Positions 37,870 through 47,150 are shown, numbered from the stretch's first letter. The stretch: DNA of 64,000 nt from Parasphaerochaeta coccoides DSM 17374 (GCF_000208385.1 NC_015436.1:248001-312000), one strand, 5' to 3'. Made by a program: numbers and translations. Notes: generated by a model from the sequence alone, not told the origin.

Positions 37870-39126
37870 ATGAGGAGAATAAGGTTCATCACATGTGCGG
37901 TCATTCTGATTGTGTGCATGGTCTCCGTGTTTGCCGGAGGAAGCAAAGAGTCTGTTGCATCAGGACCAAAACTAGTCTATTGGAGCATGTGGAATGAGGC
38001 AGAGCCCCAGGGTCGCGTAATTGGAGAAGCTATCGAGGCTTTTACAGCCGAAACCGGTATTGCTGTCGAAGTTGTCTTCAATGGGCGTGAAATCCGAAAG
38101 ACATTGCAACCTGCGCTTGAAGCAGGAGAGGTCATTGATATCTTTGACGAGGATATTGAACGCGTACTCAATGTATGGGGGAAATATCTGTTGCCGTTGG
38201 ATGAATTTGCATCCAAGACATATCCGACGACCGGTGGCAAGCCCTATCGTGATGTCATCAGCAAGACGCTCGTTGACCTGACCACCAATCTGGCGGGCGG
38301 TACGCTGAAAAATATCCCTTATCAGCCCTTCATCTTCGTTACCATGTATAACAAGGATCTTTTTGAGAAAGCGGGAATCTCCAAAGTACCGCAGACATGG
38401 AATGAATTCCTGACGGCCTGTGAGAAACTTGTTGCCATCGGAGTGACGCCTCTTACCGTGGATGATGCTTACATGGCGGCGTTCTTCGGCTATAATATGG
38501 TTAGGCTGGTGGGTATTGAAGAGACTGCGCGGATGGCCAAGGAAAATGATTTTTCAGGGCCGCAAGTGCTTGAATTTGGCAAGATATGGGAAGAAATGGC
38601 AAGAAAAGGCTACATGAGCAAGAAAGCCGCTTCAAACATATATCCTGCCGGACAGGTCGAAGAAATTGCTCAGGGAAAGGTAGCGATGTACTTGAACGGT
38701 ACGTGGCTTCCCAATGAAATCAAAGGCAACGCTCCGAACATGAGATGGGGAGCCTTCTCCTGGCCGACCATTTCTCCGAACGGAGACGGCGCCGAGGCAA
38801 ATAACTTTGGCGGTCAGAGCTTCGCCATAAACAAGAATACCAAATATCCCGCCGAAGCGTTCCAGCTTATCGTCTGGCTGACTACGGGAAAATGGGACAC
38901 GGAACTTGCCGCAGAAAGCCTTGGAGTACCCATGGGTACGGAATCCCAGTGGCCTCTGGAGTTGGCGGAAGCAAAGAAAGCATTGGACAATACGACCAAG
39001 CGCATGGCATGGGCCGGAAACATGGAAGACAATCCTGACATCAACGCGAAGATCAAGGAAAACTTTGCAAAGTTGATTACTGGTTCCATCAATGCGGAAG
39101 GATTTGCAGCGGGAATGCGGAAATAA
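37870..39126 (+). CDS. Sugar ABC transporter substrate-binding protein (family 1)
   Basis: 418 residues. Signal peptide 1-22 followed by 'AGGSKESVAS'; no lipobox cysteine is aligned at the cleavage site (one Cys lies inside the hydrophobic core). The remainder is a family 1 sugar-binding protein: 'LVYWSMWNEAEPQGRVI', 'YNKDLFEKAGISKVPQTWNEFLTACEKL' and 'GKVAMYLNGTWLP'. AAGGAGG lies 5 nt before the ATG at 37870; the frame runs upstream to 37630, through the AraC promoter region, and is rejected. It heads an operon with two permeases but no ATPase. Substrate: a glycoside, judging from the kinase downstream. Confidence 0.92.
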   Translation: MRRIRFITCAVILIVCMVSVFAGGSKESVASGPKLVYWSMWNEAEPQGRVIGEAIEAFTAETGIAVEVVFNGREIRKTLQPALEAGEVIDIFDEDIERVLNVWGKYLLPLDEFASKTYPTTGGKPYRDVISKTLVDLTTNLAGGTLKNIPYQPFIFVTMYNKDLFEKAGISKVPQTWNEFLTACEKLVAIGVTPLTVDDAYMAAFFGYNMVRLVGIEETARMAKENDFSGPQVLEFGKIWEEMARKGYMSKKAASNIYPAGQVEEIAQGKVAMYLNGTWLPNEIKGNAPNMRWGAFSWPTISPNGDGAEANNFGGQSFAINKNTKYPAEAFQLIVWLTTGKWDTELAAESLGVPMGTESQWPLELAEAKKALDNTTKRMAWAGNMEDNPDINAKIKENFAKLITGSINAEGFAAGMRK

Positions 39127-39235
39127 TACCAACGCATGACTGTTCCCAGCCTCCGTGCGGAGGTTGGGAACTTATGGTATCATGGTATCATCTTTCTCTT
39201 GGTATGGGGGAGAGACAAGTCGGGAAGGGGGACAT

Positions 39236-40144
39236 ATGAAAAAAAATAGAACCATGATTGTTGTATTTCTGGTTCCCGCTGTTTTTTGTTACCTGGCAGT
39301 GTTCCTCTATCCATCGATCAGAACGTTCGTCATGAGTTTTTTCTTTGTGGAAGGCGTAACGGATTCCGTTTCTTCATGGGGATTCGCTGGTCTGGGAAAC
39401 TACCGCAAGATATTTACCACGCCAATCTTTCTCCAATCAATGAAGAATATCGGCAGGATATGGTTCATCGGCGGAGCCGGAACCATGCTGCTCAGCCTTG
39501 TGTTTGCCATCGCGCTGACAAGCGGCATGAAATTCGTCAAGTTCTTCCGCAGTGTCATCTACCTGCCGAATGTCGTCAGTGCCGTCGCCATGGGAACCAT
39601 GTGGATCAACTACGTTTATCATTCTGATTACGGATTGCTCCATGGCTTTTTCGGGTCTATCGGGATGACACGGCTGAGCCAGACGCTCTGGACAGGTCCC
39701 GACATGTTGTTCTGGAGCATGCTCATTGCATACTGCTTCGGTATGGTCGGTTATCATATGTTGATTTTCATGAGTGGAATTGAACAGATTCCACGGGACT
39801 ACCATGAAGCAGCTGTCATTGAAGGTGCCAACCTTGTCCAAAGGTTCCTTTATGTGACCTTTCCGTTTCTGAAAGGCAGCATACGGACGAATCTTGTCAT
39901 GTGGACCGTCTCGACCGTCGGCTTCTTCGTGTGGGCGCAATTGTTCAGTCCCGTGAACTTGTCACATGGAACGGTCGCTCCCATGAATTACATGTATGAA
40001 TTGGTTTTCGGATCTTCATCAAGCTCAGCGACGGCACGGGATTCAGGAGCCGGGGCCGCCATAGGTGTCACGATGATGCTGATAGTCGTCATCGTGTTTT
40101 TCCTGACGCACCGCATCGTGAAGAATGATGATGCCGAAATGTAG
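39236..40144 (+). CDS. Sugar ABC transporter permease, UgpA/MalF type
   Basis: 302 residues, six transmembrane segments, with the EAA loop 'IEQIPRDYHEAAVIEGANLVQRFLYVTFPFLKGSI' facing the cytoplasm. The ATG at 39236 follows GGGAAGGGGG; an upstream frame to 39155 is intergenic. It pairs with the permease at 40154 to form the channel. The C-terminal part is rich in S/A ('SSSSSATARDSGAGAAIG') before the last helix. The short region 39127-39235 contains a CCTCCG/CGGAGG hairpin (39149-39164) that may reduce read-through after the binding-protein gene. Confidence 0.93.
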   Translation: MKKNRTMIVVFLVPAVFCYLAVFLYPSIRTFVMSFFFVEGVTDSVSSWGFAGLGNYRKIFTTPIFLQSMKNIGRIWFIGGAGTMLLSLVFAIALTSGMKFVKFFRSVIYLPNVVSAVAMGTMWINYVYHSDYGLLHGFFGSIGMTRLSQTLWTGPDMLFWSMLIAYCFGMVGYHMLIFMSGIEQIPRDYHEAAVIEGANLVQRFLYVTFPFLKGSIRTNLVMWTVSTVGFFVWAQLFSPVNLSHGTVAPMNYMYELVFGSSSSSATARDSGAGAAIGVTMMLIVVIVFFLTHRIVKNDDAEM

Positions 40145-40153
40145 GGGGGATGT

Positions 40154-41023
40154 ATGAAAACCGTCAGCAAACCGATGAAACCAGGAAAGCTCATCCATCA
40201 TGCACGCCTCCTTCCCGGATACGTGATCATTCTTGCCTGGGTGGTGTTTACCTTCTTATTGATAGGCTGGGTATTCTTCGCTTCTTTTTCGACATCGAGT
40301 GAAATTTTTTCCGATCACATGTTTGAGTTCGGGAGCGGTTTCCATCTTGAGAACTATGTGAAGGCATGGAAAACCCAGAGAGTATCTGTCTTTTTCATGA
40401 ACTCGCTGCTCTATACCGCCGTATCATGTACGGCCATAGTGCTTATAGCATCTCCGGCATCCTATGTGCTTTCCCGTTTCAAGTTCAAGGGAAATATTCT
40501 CATACAGAACATGTTCGCCGCAGCTCTCGGTATTCCGGCTATCATGATCATCATGCCACTGTTCGGCCTTGTATCACGTCTGCGTCTGACAAATAATCGC
40601 TGGCTTCTCATGTTCCTGTACATATCCATGAACATTCCCTTTGCAGTGTTCTTCCTGTTGTCCTTTTTCAAAGGCTTGAGCACGACATATGAGGAGGCGG
40701 CCGCCATTGACGGATGTTCTTCCATGGGGACTTTCTGGCGCATCATGTTCCCGCTTGTCCAGCCAGGACTTGTGGTCGTCACTATTTTCAATTTCATCAC
40801 CATCTGGAATGAATATTTCATGGCACTCATCTTTGCCAACAAGACTGCGGTCAGACCGGTCGCCGTAGGACTGTACAACATGATTCAGTCAATGCGCTAT
40901 ACCGGAGACTGGGGCGGTATGTTCGCAAGCGTGGTCATTGTTTTCCTGCCGACATTCATCCTCTACTTGTTTTTGTCTGATAAAATCATAAAAGGCGTCA
41001 CTGCCGGTGCAATAAAGGGGTAG
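40154..41023 (+). CDS. Sugar ABC transporter permease, UgpE/MalG type
   Basis: 289 residues with six transmembrane segments and the EAA motif 'GLSTTYEEAAAIDGCSSMGTFWRIMFPLVQPGL'. It is the partner of the UgpA-type permease, which ends 9 nt upstream. GGGGG 6 nt before the ATG. The cytosolic ATPase is absent from the operon; the UgpC/MsmX-type ATPase at 50217-51311 is the probable partner. Confidence 0.93.
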   Translation: MKTVSKPMKPGKLIHHARLLPGYVIILAWVVFTFLLIGWVFFASFSTSSEIFSDHMFEFGSGFHLENYVKAWKTQRVSVFFMNSLLYTAVSCTAIVLIASPASYVLSRFKFKGNILIQNMFAAALGIPAIMIIMPLFGLVSRLRLTNNRWLLMFLYISMNIPFAVFFLLSFFKGLSTTYEEAAAIDGCSSMGTFWRIMFPLVQPGLVVVTIFNFITIWNEYFMALIFANKTAVRPVAVGLYNMIQSMRYTGDWGGMFASVVIVFLPTFILYLFLSDKIIKGVTAGAIKG

Positions 41024-41025
41024 CC

Positions 41026-43053
41026 ATGGGTACTGTCAGACATGGTACTCTTGAACTTGAGGCGGCGGATTTCCCTGGAACTTCTCCCTTGCCTCGGTTT
41101 CGTGACTTTCAAAGGGATCGGGTAGTTTCTGCGCCTGATGATTTCCCTTCCGAATGGAAGGAGTTGCTGGGATATGAGACCGGCGGCAGGATGCTGCCTT
41201 ACCGGAATCAGGATCGGTACGACCGCAACCGAAGCATCCGTACCTTCCCTACAATCATCCTGGAAAATGACTTCCTGTGTGCAGAGTTCGTTCCAAGGCT
41301 TGGTGGACGGCTCTGGTCCCTGTATGCAAAAAAAGAAAAACGGGAGCTTCTGTACCGGAACAATATTTTCCAACCTGCTAACTTGGCAATCAGGAACGCA
41401 TGGTTCTCCGGGGGCATAGAATGGAACATAGGACAATACGGACATGCCTTCTCAACGTGTGAACCTGTATTTTGTTCCTTGCATGAATGTGAGTGGAGCG
41501 GGCAGTTTCTCCGGATATATGATTACGAGCGATGTCATGGCCTCTTATGGCATATTGATTTCCATTTACCGGATGACAGTCCTGTCTTGGTCGCGCACGT
41601 GGTGGTTGAGAATCCGGAAGATAAACCGACGAGCATGTATTATTGGACCAACATAGCGGTTCCGGAAACACAAGGGACGCGAATATTCTCACAGTCCGCC
41701 GAAGTCATCACCATTGACCCGTTTGCCTCTCCAGGGACACGGAGGATAATGGCTGGCAGGCTTCCCCATCTGTCAATCACAGGAAACACTGACGTGTCTT
41801 ATCCTGCACGTATTGGTTATTCCGATGAATACTTTTTCCAAAACGATGCGCAAAGTATGCCTTGGGAAGCAGCGTTGGAGGATGATGGTTCCGGACTTTT
41901 TGAAATATCAATACAACCCTTGAGATATCGCAAAATGTTCTGCTGGGGAACATTAAATGGCGGAAGACAATGGCAGCGCTTTTTAGGTGGAGATGAACGC
42001 CGTTATATTGAAATCCAGGCAGGGTTGGCGCCGACACAGCTTCATGGTCTGCTCATGCCTGCCCGCACACAATGGAGATGGACACAGATGTTCGGTCTTC
42101 TGGAAGTGGATTCCTCTCTTGTCCATGGCTCTTATAAGGATGCTCGTGTTCATGTCGCGCAGACGGTGTCTTCCAATCCGGGTGCCCGGCGTTTGAAGGA
42201 ATATGACGAACACGCCGCGGCTTTGGAATATCTGACAGATGGTACCATCATATCCCAGGGGAGCGGTTGGGGCGCTTTGGAGAATGAAAGGCGACGGCAG
42301 GCAGGACTTTCCCCATTTTCTGAAAGAGTAGCCTTTCCCGTGGAAAGCATGGATGATGACCAGAAGCCATATCTGATGCTTCTCCGGCATGGGTGTTTTC
42401 CGCCACACGTTCCCAGTGAACTTCCCTGGCATTTTCTTGTCTCCCCGGAATGGGAAGGCCTCCTGAAAACCAGTCTTGTCCATTCAGAGAAAGAGATATC
42501 CTGGAATGTCTGTCTTCATCTGGGAGTCATTGCATATGAAAAAGGTGCTTTTCATGAAGCGCGTTCTTGGTGGACACAATCTGTAAAATTGATGGATAAT
42601 GCATGGGCATGGCGCAATCTTGCGCTGTGGGAGAAAGGACAGGGGCATGATGATGAAGCTCTTGCCTGCTATGAAAAAGCATGGCGGACTCCGGGTGGTC
42701 AAAAAGATCAAGGGATTGCGGAAGAACTTTTCACTCTGCTGATTGCATCAGGAAAGACTGAAGAAGCACGAATCTTCTTTAAGGGAATTCCTCAGTGGAT
42801 GATAGATGTGAGCGATGTGCTTGCCGTGGACAATGGGCGTTTGTGTGTACGTGAAGGGGATGCTCAAGGTGCAGAGACTGTCTTGCGACGTTCTTTCGCG
42901 AACATCAGGGAAGGGGAGACGCCGTTGACTGACATATGGTTTGGGATTCAGACGATTAAAAGTCTCTCCGGTGGTAAGACTTTTGAGGAAGCATACAGAG
43001 AAGTAGTACGTACAGTGACGCCTCCTGAATCACTTGACTTCAGGATGCTTTAA
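41026..43053 (+). CDS. DUF5107 and TPR-like protein of the sugar operon
   Basis: 675 residues, cytoplasmic (no signal peptide). The N-terminal half (about 60-340) is a DUF5107 domain, related to galactose mutarotase-like beta-sandwiches: 'PTIILENDFLCAEFVPRLGGRLWSLYAKKEKRELLYRN' and 'FSGGIEWNIGQYGHAF'. The C-terminal third (about 480-640) has TPR-like helices ('LGVIAYEKGAFHEARSWWTQSVKLMDNAWAWRNLALWEKGQG'). DUF5107 proteins are commonly found with carbohydrate genes; catalysis is unproven. It follows the permease by 2 nt. It could act on a hexose or glycoside after uptake. Confidence 0.85.
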   Translation: MGTVRHGTLELEAADFPGTSPLPRFRDFQRDRVVSAPDDFPSEWKELLGYETGGRMLPYRNQDRYDRNRSIRTFPTIILENDFLCAEFVPRLGGRLWSLYAKKEKRELLYRNNIFQPANLAIRNAWFSGGIEWNIGQYGHAFSTCEPVFCSLHECEWSGQFLRIYDYERCHGLLWHIDFHLPDDSPVLVAHVVVENPEDKPTSMYYWTNIAVPETQGTRIFSQSAEVITIDPFASPGTRRIMAGRLPHLSITGNTDVSYPARIGYSDEYFFQNDAQSMPWEAALEDDGSGLFEISIQPLRYRKMFCWGTLNGGRQWQRFLGGDERRYIEIQAGLAPTQLHGLLMPARTQWRWTQMFGLLEVDSSLVHGSYKDARVHVAQTVSSNPGARRLKEYDEHAAALEYLTDGTIISQGSGWGALENERRRQAGLSPFSERVAFPVESMDDDQKPYLMLLRHGCFPPHVPSELPWHFLVSPEWEGLLKTSLVHSEKEISWNVCLHLGVIAYEKGAFHEARSWWTQSVKLMDNAWAWRNLALWEKGQGHDDEALACYEKAWRTPGGQKDQGIAEELFTLLIASGKTEEARIFFKGIPQWMIDVSDVLAVDNGRLCVREGDAQGAETVLRRSFANIREGETPLTDIWFGIQTIKSLSGGKTFEEAYREVVRTVTPPESLDFRML

Positions 43054-43084
43054 TTTCCATGCAGGATAGGTAGGATTAGATAAA

Positions 43085-44167
43085 ATGGGCATCAGACAAG
43101 CAAAACGTTTTCGCACACAGGGGCATCCCATATATTGCGCGTTATATGGCATGGGACATATCAATGAGACTTTTCTCGTGAAGACCGACACATCGGCCGC
43201 ATATATCATGCAGAAAATCAATACTGGTGTCTTTCAGGATCCTGTGAGCCTCATGCGGAACATTTCATCTGTCACTTCCCATGTATCAAGCAAGAAGTCC
43301 CCGTTGGTATCCCTGAGGTTGATTCCGACTACGGAAGGATTTGACTATTTAGTTGATGACGATGGTTTCTACTGGCGCATGTATAATTTCATTGAAAACA
43401 GCATTTGTCTCCAGAAAGCTGAGACGGAAGACGATTTCAGGGAAAGCGCCGTGGCATTCGGCACCTTCCAGAACCTTCTTTCCGATTTTCCCGCTCATAC
43501 GTTGGTTGAGACGATTCCTCATTTTCATGATACTCCGTACCGCTACAGGAATTTTCAGGATATGGTCGAAGCCGATGCGTTTGACAGGGTTGCCGAGGTG
43601 GTTCGGGAAATAGACTTCGTACATGAACGGGCCGGATATATGTCAGTGTTGATGGACTTATGGAAAAAAGGCGACTTGCCTTTGCGCGTGACGCATAATG
43701 ATACTAAACTGAATAACGTACTGTTGGATGAAAAGACACGCAAGGCATTGTGTGTCATAGATTTGGATACCGTGATGCCAGGTTTTTCCGTCAACGACTA
43801 CGGAGATTCCATCCGCTTTGGAGCGTCTCTGGCATCCGAAGATGAAACTGATTTGTCGAAGGTCGTGTTTTCCCTTGATTATTTTGAAGCCTATACGGAT
43901 GGCTTCCTCTCAGCGTGTGGTTCCAGCCTTACTGATGAAGAAATCTTACATCTGCGTGATGGAGCCAAGATGATGACCTTGGAATGCGGCATGCGTTTTC
44001 TGACCGATTATATTTCCGGAGATGTCTATTTCAGGATTCATAGGGCAAAACAGAACATCGATCGATGCCGGACTCAATTTTCTTTGGTATCCCAGATGGA
44101 ACAGTCATGGGACCAGATGGAAGACATCATCGTAAGAAAAGCCCATCAATATAGACTGAGTCACTGA
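43085..44167 (+). CDS. Phosphotransferase, N-acetylhexosamine 1-kinase (NahK)-like
   Basis: 360 residues of the APH/choline-kinase fold: Brenner motif 'VTHNDTKLNNVLLD' (catalytic Asp, about 215) and metal-binding 'VIDLDTVMPGFSVNDYGDSIRFGA'. The N-terminal lobe 'GHINETFLVKTDTSAAYIMQKINTGVFQDP' is typical of NahK, which phosphorylates GlcNAc/GalNAc at C1 in lacto-N-biose use. The operon context (sugar uptake, DUF5107) supports a sugar 1-kinase. No GH112 phosphorylase, galT or galE is adjacent, so the pathway is incomplete here. Substrate identity is inferred. Confidence 0.82.
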   Translation: MGIRQAKRFRTQGHPIYCALYGMGHINETFLVKTDTSAAYIMQKINTGVFQDPVSLMRNISSVTSHVSSKKSPLVSLRLIPTTEGFDYLVDDDGFYWRMYNFIENSICLQKAETEDDFRESAVAFGTFQNLLSDFPAHTLVETIPHFHDTPYRYRNFQDMVEADAFDRVAEVVREIDFVHERAGYMSVLMDLWKKGDLPLRVTHNDTKLNNVLLDEKTRKALCVIDLDTVMPGFSVNDYGDSIRFGASLASEDETDLSKVVFSLDYFEAYTDGFLSACGSSLTDEEILHLRDGAKMMTLECGMRFLTDYISGDVYFRIHRAKQNIDRCRTQFSLVSQMEQSWDQMEDIIVRKAHQYRLSH

Positions 44168-44196
44168 CCTCCGTAGACGAGAAGTAAAATCAAATT

Positions 44197-44355
44197 CAGC
44201 GTCAGTACTTCATGGGTTATGAAGGCGTAAAGCTGGCTGTTGACCTTGCAAAGGGAGCCAAACCTGCTCAGAAGACTATTGATACCGGTACGCTCATTGT
44301 CGATGCTGCGAATATCAACAGTGCTGAGGTTCAGGATATCATCAATCCAAAGTAA
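44197..44355 (+). pseudogene. C-terminal relic of a ribose-type sugar-binding protein
   Basis: Frame 44197 to TAA 44353-44355 reads 'QRQYFMGYEGVKLAVDLAKG' then 'AKPAQKTIDTGTLIVDAANI' and ends 'NSAEVQDIINPK'. This matches the extreme C-terminus of RbsB-like (Peripla_BP_4) binding proteins. There is no start or ribosome site, and the rest of the gene is gone, immediately downstream of the nahK-like gene. A good terminator follows at 44386-44425, apparently the original gene's own. Confidence 0.75.
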
Positions 44356-44385
44356 TTGCCTGTACGTGTACTGTGTGTGCCGGAA

Positions 44386-44425
44386 GGACTGTCGGGGAAT
44401 ATATTTCCCCGCGGTTCTTTTTTTG
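44386..44425 (+). terminator. Rho-independent terminator
   Basis: GGAC...CGGGGAA pairs with TTCCCCG...GGTTC around a TATA loop, followed by seven T. It would stop transcription from the sugar operon and the relic. The remaining gap to 44771 is AT-rich and holds the promoter and Fur-type box of the next gene. Confidence 0.85.
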
Positions 44426-44677
44426 TGAAACAGAAAAGGAGTTGCAAACTTACTATTATACTTACGGGTATACTACTCGTAATTCTCTTTATGCCAACAA
44501 TCACTGAAACTATACCACCATATGATGCAGCAACAAACTTCATAAGTTCTTCTGTATATGTTTAATTTGACCTTTAATTTGTCATAAGCGTATTTCTCTT
44601 GGACTTTTGAACTTTTGGCTTTTAAAATTGATTGTTTCCTTGCAATATGGAGATATATACAGTACAAACTATAATAA

Positions 44678-44692
44678 TGATACTAATTATCA
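44678..44692. promoter_or_regulatory. Fur/PerR-type box at the promoter of the 44772 gene
   Basis: TGATACTAATTATCA differs at one position from the 7-1-7 Fur consensus TGATAATNATTATCA, and the dyad extends by two more pairs (AATGATA...TATCATT). It starts 2 bp after a perfect -10 hexamer TATAAT (44670-44675), where a repressor would block initiation. The -35 is not clear. A related box precedes the catalase gene at 45530. Confidence 0.65.
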
Positions 44693-44771
44693 TTTAGGAT
44701 AGGGGGCTTTCATAGAAGGAGAATCTATCTGTCAGCATCGGATACATGGATAAAGGCAATAGGGGAACGCC

Positions 44772-45419
44772 ATGAAAAAAGCCGCCGAAATAGGCGAGTC
44801 ACTATTTGAGCTACTATACTTAGCCTCGGCATTTACCATTGGCATGGTATTGCTCCTTACCTCTGAAGCTCCTGGAATTCGTATGCTCGCTGGTTCAATG
44901 GCTTTGGTTCTTGTTGCAGGGGATGCCTTTCATCTGATACCCAGGATAGTGGCAGTGAAACATGGCTCCGCCGCCATGCAGAAGGCATTGGGGAGAGGCC
45001 GTCAGATTGCATCCATCTCCATGACGCTTTTCTATCTATTCTTGTGGCACATCGGACATCGTGTAGCCCTCCTGCCTGCCAATGAGGGGTGGACGCTCAC
45101 TGTATATTCGCTGGCTCTTGTCCGAATAGCATTGTGTTTTGCCTCCGGTAATGGGTGGACAGCTGCAAGCCCCTCCTTTGGATGGTCGATTGCACGGAAC
45201 ATCCCCTTTCTGATGCTCGGCGGGATTGTCGCGATATGGTATTTTTTGCATAGGAATGAGATGGTTGGGCTGGGACATATGTATATCGCCATCATCATCA
45301 GTTTTCTGTGCTATCTTCCCGTCGTCGTTTTTTCTTTGAAATATCCGAAGATTGGGATGTTGATGCTTCCAAAGTCGCTCATGTACCTTTGGATGCTTGT
45401 TATGTGCCTGTCGCTGTAG
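44772..45419 (+). CDS. Multi-spanning membrane protein of unknown function
   Basis: 215 residues with about seven hydrophobic segments, beginning 'MKKAAEIGESLFELLYLASAFTIGMVLL'. A His-containing loop 'LWHIGHRVALLPANEGWT' and 'DAFHLIPRIVAVKHGSAAMQ' place several His near the membrane, which might bind metal or haem; that is speculation. I do not recognise the family. Its promoter carries a Fur/PerR-type box, and it lies upstream of catalase in the same direction, so a role in iron or peroxide homeostasis is plausible. Confidence 0.8.
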   Translation: MKKAAEIGESLFELLYLASAFTIGMVLLLTSEAPGIRMLAGSMALVLVAGDAFHLIPRIVAVKHGSAAMQKALGRGRQIASISMTLFYLFLWHIGHRVALLPANEGWTLTVYSLALVRIALCFASGNGWTAASPSFGWSIARNIPFLMLGGIVAIWYFLHRNEMVGLGHMYIAIIISFLCYLPVVVFSLKYPKIGMLMLPKSLMYLWMLVMCLSL

Positions 45420-45432
45420 GGAGGATGCCGCA

Positions 45433-45507
45433 ATGTCTTTCGGGCTTATCATCGGTATTGCTTCTTTTATCATCAGCAAAGGCGTATTGCGGGAGATGAT
45501 TCTGTGA
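45433..45507 (+). CDS. Possible 24-residue membrane microprotein
   Basis: ATG at 45433, with GGGAGG ending 9 nt upstream (overlapping the stop region of the preceding gene), encodes 'MSFGLIIGIASFIISKGVLR' then 'EMIL' and stops at 45507. One hydrophobic helix with a basic end. It would be translated from the 44772 transcript. There is no homologue I know; it could be chance. Confidence 0.35.
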   Translation: MSFGLIIGIASFIISKGVLREMIL

Positions 45508-45529
45508 TTCCGTGAATGAAGTAACCATA

Positions 45530-45544
45530 TGATACAAATTATAT
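45530..45544. promoter_or_regulatory. Second Fur/PerR-like box, before katA
   Basis: TGATACAAATTATAT shares 12 of 15 positions with the box at 44678 and resembles the PerR/Fur consensus more weakly. It ends 19 nt before the katA start codon and just before its AAGGAG site, a position where a repressor would block a promoter or the early transcript. PerR control of catalase is common in other bacteria. Confidence 0.45.
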
Positions 45545-45563
45545 AGCACAAAGGAGTAGAGCA

Positions 45564-47090
45564 ATGGAAAAGGACAAGTTCAAGAAACTGACCAATGAAG
45601 TCGGCGCTCCCGTTGCGGATAACGAGAACGCGATTACCGCAGGCCCTCGCGGCCCGGTTGTCATGCAAGACGTATGGCTGATGGAAAAAATGGCGCACTT
45701 CAACCGTGAAGTCATACCAGAAAGAAGGATGCATGCAAAGGGGTGGGGTGCATACGGAAAACTTACCGTGAAAAAAGACATATCGAAGTATACGAAAGCA
45801 AAAGTACTTCAACCTGGTACGACGACGGATTTGTTCATTCGCTTTTCTACTGTCGCGGGGGAACGTGGCGCGGCAGATTGTGAACGTGATATCAGGGGTG
45901 TCGCCGTCAAGTTTTATACAGAGGAAGGCAACTGGGATCTCGTAGGCAACAACACTCCTACGTTTTTCATCCGCGATGTCCACAATTTCTCTGATTTAAA
46001 CCGGGCGGTCAAAAGAGATCCCCGTACCGGCCGCAGGTCAGCGCAGAATAACTGGGACTTCTGGACGCTTCTTCCGGAGTGCTTCCATCAGATTACGATT
46101 GTCATGAGTGACAGAGGCATCCCCGCATCCTTCCGGAACATGCATTTCTTCGGGGAGCATACTTTTTCTTTCTACAATGCCAAGAGTGAAAGAGTGTGGT
46201 GTAAATTCCATTTTAAGACACAGCAGGGGATTAAGAATCTCAGCAATGAAGAAGCTACAAAAATCAATGGTATGGATCGTGAATATCATGGAAAAGATTT
46301 GTACGATGCCATCGAACGAGAAGATTTCCCCAAATGGACAATGTATGTCCAAATCATGACGGAGAAGCAAGCCAAAGGACATCATGAGAATCCTTTTGAC
46401 ATTACAAAAGTATGGAGCCATAAGGAATATCCGCTTATTGAAGTAGGCGAACTTGAGTTGAACCGCAATCCGGAGAACTATTTTGCGGAAGTTGAGCAGG
46501 CGGCTTTTACTCCCGCGCACGTTGTGCCAGGCATCGGCTTCAGCCCTGACCGTTTCCTCCAAGGACGGCTGTTCTCCTATGGTGATGCGCAGCGGTATCG
46601 CCTGGGAGTCAACCATAACCTGATTCCAGTCAACAAAGCACGTGTGGAGACGAACGATTACCATAGAGATGGTTCCATGAGGGTCGATGGCAACTACGGC
46701 GGTGCTCCGGCGTATACCCCGAACAGTTATGGGGTGTGGACTGCCCAGCTTGAAGTATCGGAACCTCCTTTGGATTTGGAAGGAGCCATGTATCGCTATG
46801 ATCCCAAGGATGATCCGACTGACGACTGTTTCCGTGCCGGAGGAGAGCTGTGGCGTCTCATGACCGAGGACAAGAAACAGATTCTTATTGAGAATACCGC
46901 AGCCGACATTGCTCCTGTGACTGAAAACATCAAGTATCGTCATGCCGTGCATTGTTATCATGCCGACAAGGAATACGGCGAACGGTTCACGAAAGCGGTT
47001 GGATTGGATTTTGCAAAGGTGATTGAGCTGTCAAAACTCTCCAACAATGATTTGAACAAGGTGACTTATCAGGAGAAGATGGACGCATAG
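45564..47090 (+). CDS. katA: Haem catalase
   Basis: 508 residues, small-subunit monofunctional catalase (clade 3 length). Catalytic His in '[15 protein letters not shown]', Asn in '[13 protein letters not shown]', and the proximal Tyr in '[16 protein letters not shown]'. The usual GSGAFG after the His is GWGAYG here, a small deviation. Strong AAAGGAG site 9 nt upstream. A catalase in an otherwise anaerobe-like gene set, with dps elsewhere in the window, suggests exposure to oxygen, as at an intestinal epithelium. An inverted repeat follows at 47117-47150. Confidence 0.97.
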   Translation: MEKDKFKKLTNEVGAPVADNENAITAGPRGPVVMQDVWLMEKMAHFNREVIPERRMHAKGWGAYGKLTVKKDISKYTKAKVLQPGTTTDLFIRFSTVAGERGAADCERDIRGVAVKFYTEEGNWDLVGNNTPTFFIRDVHNFSDLNRAVKRDPRTGRRSAQNNWDFWTLLPECFHQITIVMSDRGIPASFRNMHFFGEHTFSFYNAKSERVWCKFHFKTQQGIKNLSNEEATKINGMDREYHGKDLYDAIEREDFPKWTMYVQIMTEKQAKGHHENPFDITKVWSHKEYPLIEVGELELNRNPENYFAEVEQAAFTPAHVVPGIGFSPDRFLQGRLFSYGDAQRYRLGVNHNLIPVNKARVETNDYHRDGSMRVDGNYGGAPAYTPNSYGVWTAQLEVSEPPLDLEGAMYRYDPKDDPTDDCFRAGGELWRLMTEDKKQILIENTAADIAPVTENIKYRHAVHCYHADKEYGERFTKAVGLDFAKVIELSKLSNNDLNKVTYQEKMDA

Positions 47091-47116
47091 GATTTTCATT
47101 CCTTTGCGGGCTTTAA

Positions 47117-47150
47117 GGGTGCAATGTTTCGTAACGAATGCATTGCGCCC
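47117..47150 (+). terminator. Hairpin after katA
   Basis: GGGTGCAATG (47117-47126) pairs with CATTGCGCCC (47141-47150), nine or ten pairs, with an inner TCGTAACGA stem. No T-run follows, so it is an imperfect terminator or an mRNA 3' protector. Confidence 0.5.
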
